A DNA stretch of 7,779 nucleotides from Candidatus Hydrogenedentota bacterium (GTDB taxonomy: Bacteria; Hydrogenedentota; Hydrogenedentia; Hydrogenedentales; SLHB01). Where the stretch lies: assembly GCA_007130675.1 (NCBI GenBank), contig SLSB01000485.1, positions 1-7,779 of the forward strand. Direction: 5' to 3'. Of this stretch, positions 1-5,286 are shown piece by piece. The first letter of the stretch is position 1, and each line of letters opens with the position of its first letter. The translations under genes and the position numbers were made by a program. The notes beneath the pieces are model-generated. The model was given only the letters and a program-made list of their open reading frames with translations. It searched no databases and had not been told where the DNA came from.

Positions 1-1247
1 CCAAGCAGGCCATCTGGCTGGTGCTCTCGCAGCGGCCCGACATGCTGTGCTTCTACTCGGCCGGACGGTTGTCGCCCGACGATCTCACCCTCGACCCCTT
101 TATCAGCTCGCCCGAGACATTCGATGCCATCGGGCTTACCTGCGATGCGCTTGTGAAACCCTATGGGCCCGCTATCCTGGCATCCGAACGCGTACGCCCC
201 AAGACCGCGCTTCTCATGTCCGCGGCGGCCACGTGGTTCCGTGCTGGAACGCCCCGCCTGCCCGGTTATGACAACGAACAGACCTTGCCATTCGCCACTC
301 TGCTAATGATGAATCATGTGCCGTTCGACGTCCTGCTCGACGACGACATCGTGGAAGGAGCGCTCGAGGAGTATGAGCTGCTGGTGATGCCGCAGCCTGA
401 CACGCTTACGCAGTCCATGTTCGAGCAGCTCGTGGATTTCGCTGAAGCCGGAAACCGCATCATCGCGACGACCGCCCTGCGCGCGCCCATTCCCGGCGTT
501 GAAATCGTAGATTTTGATTTCTCGCATCAGCGGCGTGTCAGCGGCGTCGATTTGGCCAGAGGACAAGCCGTCACGGCCGAGGAAAACCGTCAAATCATGG
601 AGCAGTACGCGCGCGAATTGGCGCCGCTCCTCGAGAGCATACCCCGGCCTGCGCGCACATCGAGCCCGCGCGCACTCACCAACAGCCTTACGAGCGGAGT
701 CGTGGACTACCATTTCATCGTTAACGACAACCGCACGTATGGCCCGCGGTTTGGCGAATGGGAACTCTGGTTCGAGGCCGGGGCACCGTATGATTTCGAG
801 GTGGACCTTGCGATCGAGCAAGGCGAGGTGCTTTATAACGCGCTTCGCAGGCAACCCGTCGACTATGCCTACGAAGAAGGCCGAGCGCGCTTCAATCTTC
901 GGCTTCCTGGTGCATGGGGCGCGCTGATCGTCAGCGTGCCTGAAGCGATTGAAACGATCGAACTCGACGCCCCCGACGCAGCTCAACCAGGCACGCTGGT
1001 TACGATAGGATTTGCCGTATTGGGCGAATCCGGAGACCCTATTCAGGGTGCTTTGCCGGTATCGGTCGAGTTCATCGACCCGCTGGGCCGAAGAAGCCCC
1101 GAGAGCCGGTATACAACCACGCGCCAGGGCCGGGGCGAAGCCCGCTTTGTCCCCGCCATAAACGATGCCCCGGGCGAATGGACCGTCCGCGTGACTGACC
1201 TCGTTGCGGGCACTGTGGAAGAGCATACCGTCGCAGTTGGTTCGTGA
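1..1247 (+). CDS. Partial: C-terminal part of a multidomain glycosidase-like protein (amidotransferase-like fold plus Ig-like domains)
   Basis: The reading frame is open to the left edge (codons from position 3 read KQAIWL before the GTG at 21), so the gene starts outside the window and the GTG is probably internal. Residues are numbered here from that GTG. Residues 60-150 alternate strands and helices: TALLMSAAAT, then FATLLMMNHVPFDVLL, then YELLVMPQPDTLT and a helix ending AEAGNRIIAT. This is the pattern of the class-I-amidotransferase-like middle domain of GH42-type beta-galactosidases, which serves in trimerisation rather than catalysis. Residues 225-312 look like a beta-sandwich, and 313-408 like an Ig/macroglobulin-type fold ending in a strand-rich TVRVTDLVAGTVEEHTVAV. 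No catalytic residues can be assigned, since any TIM barrel would lie upstream. An extracytoplasmic sugar-related role is inference. The stop is TGA at 1245-1247. The real ORF is well supported; the function is not. Confidence 0.75.
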   Translation, partial: KQAIWLVLSQRPDMLCFYSAGRLSPDDLTLDPFISSPETFDAIGLTCDALVKPYGPAILASERVRPKTALLMSAAATWFRAGTPRLPGYDNEQTLPFATLLMMNHVPFDVLLDDDIVEGALEEYELLVMPQPDTLTQSMFEQLVDFAEAGNRIIATTALRAPIPGVEIVDFDFSHQRRVSGVDLARGQAVTAEENRQIMEQYARELAPLLESIPRPARTSSPRALTNSLTSGVVDYHFIVNDNRTYGPRFGEWELWFEAGAPYDFEVDLAIEQGEVLYNALRRQPVDYAYEEGRARFNLRLPGAWGALIVSVPEAIETIELDAPDAAQPGTLVTIGFAVLGESGDPIQGALPVSVEFIDPLGRRSPESRYTTTRQGRGEARFVPAINDAPGEWTVRVTDLVAGTVEEHTVAVGS

Positions 1248-1447
1248 GAGTCCCGCCCGATGTGGCTGTGCGCTCCGGCAGACTCCCTCATGATAAGGCC
1301 GCAGTCTCGTGCGATCGGCGCGTCGAAGCATGACGGTGCGTCAAGAGGCGGTGGTCTCCTTCCAGATTTTGCGCGTCCCGCGGACAAGGTATGCGCCAGA
1401 ATGTCCCCCCGCGAAATACGAAAACGTTCATGGATAACAGGGGCTTA

Positions 1448-1684
1448 ATGTCATCTACACCCTTGACATTCTGCACTTGTATGCGATACGCTCTCCTTGT
1501 GTTTCTGGTGTTACAAGCCGGGTACTTTGGGTGCAAAGAGTATGTTGGGAATACGCGAGCATACGTTCTTGAGCTGATCGCGTTCGGCAAAAAGGACCCG
1601 CAGGAATCGCACAGAGCACGCATATGCCTTATTTGTGATAAGCTTAAGAAGTTTTTGCTTGGAGCAGTGGTTAGCGGTGTTTAA
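1448..1684 (+). CDS. Doubtful small hypothetical protein (78 aa) with one hydrophobic segment
   Basis: The ATG at 1448 gives a 78-residue product. The same frame is open back to an ATG at 1391. The middle, MRYALLVFLVLQAGYFGCKE, would make one membrane segment or a signal-like stretch. The tail is lysine/arginine rich and carries a CLIC pair of cysteines. Upstream of 1448 there is only a weak AGGGG four bases from the start; the in-frame ATG at 1481 has no visible ribosome-binding site. I recognise no family. It may be a fortuitous frame in an AT-richer intergenic stretch. It is listed because it is the only candidate product of this interval. Confidence 0.2.
   Translation: MSSTPLTFCTCMRYALLVFLVLQAGYFGCKEYVGNTRAYVLELIAFGKKDPQESHRARICLICDKLKKFLLGAVVSGV
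1463..1492 (+). promoter_or_regulatory. Weak sigma-70-like promoter candidate upstream of the GntR gene
   Basis: A perfect TTGACA lies at 1463-1468. The best -10 candidate is TACGCT at 1487-1492 (18-bp spacer), which matches TATAAT at only three positions. If real, it would give a long leader of about 260 bases before the regulator start at 1760. The poor -10 makes this a guess. Confidence 0.2.
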
Positions 1685-1748
1685 CGCCGCGGGCGGATGG
1701 TGCCGACGGTGTTCGTCCCACATCGGGCGGGCCACGCGCTTGAGAATC

Positions 1749-1756
1749 AGAGGTGG
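1749..1756 (+). promoter_or_regulatory. Ribosome-binding site of the GntR gene
   Basis: AGAGGTGG stands just before the double ATG at 1760/1763 and fixes the start there. The in-frame ATG at 1697 is preceded only by a GC-rich stretch with no comparable site. Confidence 0.6.
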
Positions 1757-1759
1757 AAC

Positions 1760-2185
1760 ATGATGAATGACAACGAAGCAGCCTACCACGTGAACATCGA
1801 CAGTCCTATCGCCGTCTATGTTCAGATCGAGAATCAGATTCAATTCGCGATAGCCGCAGGCCGGATCAAACCGGGTCACACCTTGCCGTCGGTTCGCGAA
1901 ATGTCTCAGATTCTCGATGTAAATCCGAACACCGTGACGAAGGCGTATCGCGATCTCGAGCTACTCGAGCTGGTGCATACTCGCCGGGGCGTTGGCGTGA
2001 CGATCTCGGAGAAAGCTCCCAAAATCTGTCGCGACCGTATGCGCCCGATGGTAAAACAGCATCTGGTGGATTCCGCGGCCGAGTGCATCGCCTGCGGGCT
2101 GAGCGAGAGCGAAGTGCGCAGCATCGTCGACAACACAATCAGCTCGGGCATCCATCCCTACGAGACGTTAAAGCGACGCAAATAG
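1760..2185 (+). CDS. GntR-family transcriptional regulator, YtrA subfamily
   Basis: This 141-residue protein is a DNA-binding repressor-type regulator. Residues 17-83 form the GntR winged helix-turn-helix. Visible motifs are PIAVYVQIENQI, GRIKPGHTLPSVREMS, the recognition-helix region DVNPNTVTKAYRDLE and the wing HTRRGVGVTI. After the HTH there is only about 58 residues of mostly helical C-terminus and no room for a FadR or HutC effector domain. That size and the NPNTVTKAYRDLE signature fit the YtrA group, which usually heads and represses ABC-transporter operons. No permease follows. Instead an ABC ATPase gene converges 26 bp away on the other strand. The start is set by AGAGGTGG before ATG 1760 (ATG 1763 is nearly equivalent). 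Known members bind palindromes in their own promoters; I found no convincing inverted repeat upstream. The effector is unknown. Confidence 0.9.
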   Translation: MMNDNEAAYHVNIDSPIAVYVQIENQIQFAIAAGRIKPGHTLPSVREMSQILDVNPNTVTKAYRDLELLELVHTRRGVGVTISEKAPKICRDRMRPMVKQHLVDSAAECIACGLSESEVRSIVDNTISSGIHPYETLKRRK

Positions 2186-2211
2186 CTCCACATTCCACCT
2201 TATTGATTGTC

Positions 2212-3003
2212 TTAATCGCGCGGAGCGGGGAACACGTTGAGGGTGTACGCTCCGTGCGTTTTTGTGACTTGGCAAGGCACGCCAAACGCCTGGGACAAGA
2301 CCGGCGTCCGCAACACAGCGTCTCTGCAGCCGTGTGAGAGAACGCTGCCGTTTTTGAGAACAAGCACCTTATTTATCCACCCGCCGATTTCCTCGATGTG
2401 ATGAGTGACGTAAATGATGGTCGGCGCGCCATTGCCTGTGGCAAGCGATGCCAGATCCTCGAGCAGACGGTGGCGCGCGGCGGGGTCCAGCCCGGCGCAC
2501 GGTTCGTCCAACACCAGCAGCCGCGGCTTGGCGATGAGGGCGCGGGCAATCAGGACGCGCTGGCGTTCGCCCTGCGAGAGCGTCGCATAGGCGTGGTCGG
2601 CGAGGGACAGCGCGCCCGCGTGCTCGAGCGCTGCAGTGGCGCGCTCGCGTTCCTCCTCACTGAAGGCGCGGTAGATTCCCAACGTGGCATCAAGACCCGA
2701 AAGCACCACATCGACCGCCGCCTCGTAATCCGGAAAACGGTATTCGAGCGCGCTGCTGACCCATCCCACCATCTTGCGAAGTTCCGGAATGTTGCAGGCG
2801 CCGAAGCGTTGCCCAAGCACATACACGCGTCCGCGGGTGGGCCATTCGTAGCCGGTGACGATTTTCAACAGCGCGGTCTTGCCTGCGCCGTTCGCCCCGA
2901 GCAGCGCCCAGTGGCTGCCCGCTTCAATTTGCCATCCAATCCCCCGCAATATGGCCGAACCTTGTCGTTCAAACCAGATGTCGTCCACGTGCACAATGGT
3001 CAT
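2212..3003 (-). CDS. ABC transporter ATP-binding protein, YlmA/ModF-like
   Basis: A single ABC ATPase domain of 263 residues. It shows Walker A GANGAGKT (36-43), signature LSQGE (142-146), Walker B LLVLDEP (162-168), D-loop GLDP (171-174) and an H-loop histidine in YVTHHIEEI (201). The segment GYEWPTRGRVYVLGQRFG followed by ELRKMVGWVSSALE resembles the YlmA/ModF group of poorly understood ATPases. At the Q-loop position the sequence is VGWVSSALE (79-87), with no glutamine. The start ATG at 3003 is preceded by GAGGGG/CAGGG about 8 bases upstream. The frame stays open further upstream, but that part overlaps pcm and looks non-coding. No permease or binding-protein gene is adjacent. It is the last gene of the minus-strand block, 37 bp after pcm, and ends 26 bp from the convergent GntR gene. 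The family is secure; substrate and role are unknown. Confidence 0.88.
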   Translation of the reverse strand: MTIVHVDDIWFERQGSAILRGIGWQIEAGSHWALLGANGAGKTALLKIVTGYEWPTRGRVYVLGQRFGACNIPELRKMVGWVSSALEYRFPDYEAAVDVVLSGLDATLGIYRAFSEEERERATAALEHAGALSLADHAYATLSQGERQRVLIARALIAKPRLLVLDEPCAGLDPAARHRLLEDLASLATGNGAPTIIYVTHHIEEIGGWINKVLVLKNGSVLSHGCRDAVLRTPVLSQAFGVPCQVTKTHGAYTLNVFPAPRD

Positions 3004-3040
3004 GACGGCTACCCTGCCCCTCAATGGCGGTGATGCGGGC

Positions 3041-3697
3041 TTACCCGGACCATCCCTCGCGGCCCATAAGCGGAACAAACATGCAGCGAATGCTCTCGTG
3101 TTCGTCAAATTCCGCTTCGCCTTTGCGCACCACGATCTTGAGCTGCTGCAGATCGCGGCTGCCAACAGGACATACCAGGCGCCCGCCAATCGCCAGTTGG
3201 GAGCGCAGAGCTTCGGGCAACTGAGGCGCTGCCGCCGTCACAAGGATGCCGTCGTACGGCGCCCGCTCGCGGCACCCGAGCGTTCCATCGCCCACGACAA
3301 CCGTTACGTTGCCGTATTCCAGGGCTTCGAGCCTGGCTTGCGCAACACCGGCAAGTTCCTCGAACCGCTCGACCGACACCACCTCAGATGCCAACTCGGC
3401 CAGCACCGCCGCCTGATAGCCGGAGCCGGTTCCCACCTCGAGCACCCGGCTGTCTGGTGTGAGTGCCAGAAGTTCGGTCATCTTGGCGACGATGTACGGT
3501 TGCGAGATGGTCTGGCCTGAGCCAATCTCGAGGGGACGGTCTTCATAGGCCTCGCGTTGTTTCGACACCGGCACAAACTCATGGCGCGGCACTTTGCGCA
3601 TGGCAGCCAGCACCCGTTGGTCCTGAATGCCGCGGCTTTCGATTTGGTGGCGCACCATCGTTTCGCGCACTTCGGAATAACCATCTGTTGGGATCAT
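3041..3697 (-). CDS. pcm: Protein-L-isoaspartate O-methyltransferase
   Basis: This cytosolic repair enzyme methylates L-isoaspartyl residues in aged proteins with S-adenosylmethionine, allowing them to return to aspartate. The 218-residue length fits the family. Numbering from ATG 3697, it has the substrate-site motif GSGQTISQPYIVAKMTE (59-75), SAM motif I VLEVGTGSGYQ (85-95), an acidic end to the next strand (SVER), GDGTLGCRERAPYDGILVTAAA split around 136-157, and PEALRSQLAIGGRLVCPVG. A GTG nine bases further upstream (3706) is in frame, but the ribosome-binding site AGGTGA lies across that GTG, so ATG 3697 is preferred. It follows the YggT gene after 76 bp and precedes the ABC ATPase by 37 bp. 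It is likely part of the same transcript, though the 76-bp gap could hold its own signals. Confidence 0.95.
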   Translation of the reverse strand: MIPTDGYSEVRETMVRHQIESRGIQDQRVLAAMRKVPRHEFVPVSKQREAYEDRPLEIGSGQTISQPYIVAKMTELLALTPDSRVLEVGTGSGYQAAVLAELASEVVSVERFEELAGVAQARLEALEYGNVTVVVGDGTLGCRERAPYDGILVTAAAPQLPEALRSQLAIGGRLVCPVGSRDLQQLKIVVRKGEAEFDEHESIRCMFVPLMGREGWSG

Positions 3698-3702
3698 AGA
3701 TC

Positions 3703-3708
3703 TCACCT
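3703..3708 (-). promoter_or_regulatory. Ribosome-binding site deciding the pcm start
   Basis: On the minus strand AGGTGA lies 5 bases before ATG 3697 and contains the competing GTG at 3706, which therefore has no site of its own. Confidence 0.6.
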
Positions 3709-3735
3709 GTTGCCAAAAGGTCGTTGCACGCGTAA

Positions 3736-3759
3736 GGCCCGTGAAAACATGTGCGGGCC
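3736..3759 (-). other. Short GC-rich hairpin between yggT and pcm
   Basis: GGCCCG at 3736-3741 pairs with CGGGCC at 3754-3759 around a 12-base loop. There is no T-run on either side, so it is not a standard terminator. It might modestly affect read-through or mRNA stability between the two genes, or be chance. Confidence 0.25.
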
Positions 3760-3773
3760 CATGCGCTCCTCAG

Positions 3774-4016
3774 TCACAAACCCACGGCGATGGTGCGCAA
3801 CAGCCACACGGCAAAAAGCGTGGCAATCGGGCCGAAATCCAGCGGCCCCATCGGCGGAAGCAACCGCCGCACGCGTTGGATCACCGGTTCCGTCAAGCGA
3901 CCGACCCATGCAAGGCGGCCGGCATCGGTGTTTATCTCGAGCCAAGGCCCGAACCATCGCAAAAGAATCAGAATCATGTACAACGTCGTTATGCTGAATA
4001 TCGCGTGTGCCGCCAT
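3774..4016 (-). CDS. YggT-family small membrane protein
   Basis: An 80-residue protein with two membrane segments (about 5-24 and 62-79) joined by a basic loop. The motif LTEPVIQRVRRLLPPMGPLD followed by FGPI is typical of YggT/YCF19 proteins, which sit in the inner membrane. The family is linked to cell-envelope or osmotic functions in some bacteria and to cytochrome and thylakoid assembly in plastids. E. coli YggT carries the repeat twice; this is the single-repeat form. The ATG at 4016 overlaps the thpR stop by one base (TGATG), the pattern of translational coupling. A GTG at 4028 is in frame, but AGGAG abuts it directly, so 4016 is preferred although its spacing from AGGAG (11 bases) is long. 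The precise function is unknown. Confidence 0.85.
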   Translation of the reverse strand: MAAHAIFSITTLYMILILLRWFGPWLEINTDAGRLAWVGRLTEPVIQRVRRLLPPMGPLDFGPIATLFAVWLLRTIAVGL

Positions 4017-4570
4017 CAGAATCTGCACTCCTGAATTCGTTCGTAAACGGGACCGTCCGGCGTCAAGGTGCTCGAGAACAGCGAGACGCCATCCACAAAA
4101 AAATGGGCGCCGCGAAACTCCGTCAGCGGACGCAGCGCGCGGCCCACGTCGCCGGCGGTCTCAGGCCGGCGGATGCGCCCCAGCGTCAAATGCGGATGAA
4201 ACCGCCGCCGCTCGGCTTTCAGGCCGATACGCTGCGCGGCCTCTTCTGCAACGGCCTGAGTCTCCGCCAGCCCGCCCTCGAGGGGTTCGATACCCGCCCA
4301 GAGCACGTTCGGCCGCCGCACGTTAGGAAACGCTCCGGCCCCGTGCACGTGGCACGCGAACACCTCCCGGCCCGCATACCCGCTCGCCAGGAAATCGCCT
4401 GTGGCCTCTGCTTGATCTTCGCTGATTTCGCCCAGAAAGCGCAAGGTCAGGTGCATTCGCTCGGGACGCACCCACGAGGCGCGCACCCCGCAACGGCGCA
4501 ATTGTGCGGCCATATCCACCAATTCCAGCTTCGTTTGCTCCGGCAATTCAACTGCAATAAACGCTCGCAT
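4016..4570 (-). CDS. thpR: RNA 2',3'-cyclic phosphodiesterase (2H phosphoesterase)
   Basis: ThpR (formerly LigT, '2'-5' RNA ligase') opens 2',3'-cyclic phosphates on RNA to 2'-phosphates and can join tRNA halves with a 2'-5' bond in vitro. The 184-residue product shows both catalytic HxTx motifs of the 2H superfamily: HLTL at 40-43 (after WVRPERM, followed by RFLG) and HLTL at 127-130 (after RRRFHP, followed by GR). The N-terminus MRAFIAVELPEQ is also typical. ATG 4570 is chosen because the conserved N-terminus begins there; the open frame further upstream overlaps nnrE and is not family-like. There is no clear Shine-Dalgarno, but the nnrE stop is only 7 bases upstream, so translation may be coupled. 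The cellular substrate in bacteria is not well established. Confidence 0.93.
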   Translation of the reverse strand: MRAFIAVELPEQTKLELVDMAAQLRRCGVRASWVRPERMHLTLRFLGEISEDQAEATGDFLASGYAGREVFACHVHGAGAFPNVRRPNVLWAGIEPLEGGLAETQAVAEEAAQRIGLKAERRRFHPHLTLGRIRRPETAGDVGRALRPLTEFRGAHFFVDGVSLFSSTLTPDGPVYERIQECRF

Positions 4571-4577
4571 TACGCAA

Positions 4578-5258
4578 TCACGCGGACTGGTCTGTGTGCT
4601 GCAGCCCCGCCCAGGCCTCGTCGTCTGCGCAGACCCTGGGTATGCCGATGTCGGCAACAACCACCCGCCCGACATAGCGTTTGGCCTCGGGAATCACCAG
4701 ACCCTGCTTGGCGTATTGAAACGTGACCGTAATATCCGCCCGGACGCAGTTGCCGCAGACCTCGCCCGTGTCGGCATCGAGTCCCGAAGGCAGGTCTACC
4801 GCAATCGTATACACCTCGGGCCACGCGTCGATGGCGGCCCGCAGCGGTCCCGTCACCTCGCCTTTTGTGCCGGTACCGAGCAGGCCGTCGACCAGCACCG
4901 CGCAATCCCCTAGAGCGGCGACGGCCTTCGCCGCGCTGGCTTCGTCTGCCGCCGCCGTAACCGTCCCCCCGAGGTTGCGGTAAGCGCGCAGAAAAATCGC
5001 CGGGTCACCGCTGAGCGCATCAAGTTCCGCAATGACGACCACCCGCGGCTCGTAACCGGCCAGCAAAGCGAGGCGCGCCACCACAAAACCATCGCCGCCG
5101 TTATTGCCTTTTCCGCAGACAATACCCACCGGGCCGCGGTTGACGTGCTCGAACACACGCGCTCCCGCCGTGTTCATCAGCACCGCGCTGGGGATGCCCA
5201 CCTCCTCGATGCAGCGGCGATCCGCTTCGCGCATCTGTGCGGCAGTCAGGGTTTTCAT
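4578..5258 (-). CDS. nnrE: NAD(P)H-hydrate epimerase (YjeF N-terminal domain, stand-alone)
   Basis: This enzyme interconverts the R and S forms of NAD(P)HX, the damaged hydrated cofactor, so that the S-specific dehydratase can restore NAD(P)H. The 226-residue Rossmann-like domain shows the N-terminal helix MKTLTAAQMREADRRCIEE, the phosphate-binding GKGNNGGDGFVVAR (49-62), LVDGLLGTG (122-130) and VDLPSGLDADTG (154-165). It ends at DIGIP plus a short tail. Many bacterial proteins fuse this domain to the NnrD dehydratase; here the dehydratase domain is absent and no separate nnrD lies in the window. AAGGAG sits 8 bases before ATG 5258, which makes the in-frame TTG at 5261 unnecessary. It lies 28 bp after the GH1 gene and 7 bp before thpR, clearly in the same gene block. 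Confidence 0.94.
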   Translation of the reverse strand: MKTLTAAQMREADRRCIEEVGIPSAVLMNTAGARVFEHVNRGPVGIVCGKGNNGGDGFVVARLALLAGYEPRVVVIAELDALSGDPAIFLRAYRNLGGTVTAAADEASAAKAVAALGDCAVLVDGLLGTGTKGEVTGPLRAAIDAWPEVYTIAVDLPSGLDADTGEVCGNCVRADITVTFQYAKQGLVIPEAKRYVGRVVVADIGIPRVCADDEAWAGLQHTDQSA

Positions 5259-5266
5259 CAATCCAG

Positions 5267-5272
5267 CTCCTT
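5267..5272 (-). promoter_or_regulatory. Ribosome-binding site of nnrE
   Basis: AAGGAG on the minus strand with an 8-base spacer to ATG 5258. This is close to ideal and selects ATG 5258 over the TTG at 5261. Confidence 0.65.
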
Positions 5273-5286
5273 CTGTGGTTCAACGT

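Larger units (their letters stand above)
1248..1759. other. 512-bp intergenic interval with an AT-richer core
   Basis: Between the first gene and the GntR regulator I find no convincing gene. By my count 115 of 240 bases in 1441-1680 are G or C (48 %), against 57 % in the coding line 2401-2460, so the core is compositionally distinct from the flanking genes. The interval holds one doubtful small ORF (1448-1684), a promoter-like pair near 1463-1492 and the leader of the regulator gene. No clear stem plus T-run terminator follows the first gene. No tRNA-like or repeat structure was seen. Confidence 0.6.

Noticed and set aside
303..1331. A 342-codon open frame on the minus strand
   Set aside because: It is antisense to the first gene, whose plus-strand translation has a coherent secondary-structure pattern. 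The minus product is Arg/Cys/His-rich and has no motif.
1288..1623. A 111-codon minus-strand open frame in the intergenic interval
   Set aside because: No ribosome-binding site, low-complexity Arg/Ser-rich translation and overlap with the other doubtful ORF; nothing supports coding.
1685..1759. Inverted repeats as an operator for the GntR regulator
   Set aside because: I looked for a palindrome in the leader and found only short GC-rich matches such as GGTGCCGACGGTG, no better than chance.
2186..2211. Bidirectional terminator between the convergent gntR and ABC genes
   Set aside because: The 26-bp gap contains no stem of useful length and no T-run after one.
2398..3033. A 211-codon open frame on the plus strand
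   Set aside because: It is antisense to the ABC ATPase, whose Walker, signature and H-loop motifs are all on the minus strand.
3004..3189. N-terminal extension of the ABC ATPase frame
   Set aside because: The extra 62 residues overlap the end of pcm and do not resemble ABC proteins; the family N-terminus begins at MTIVHVDD (ATG 3003).
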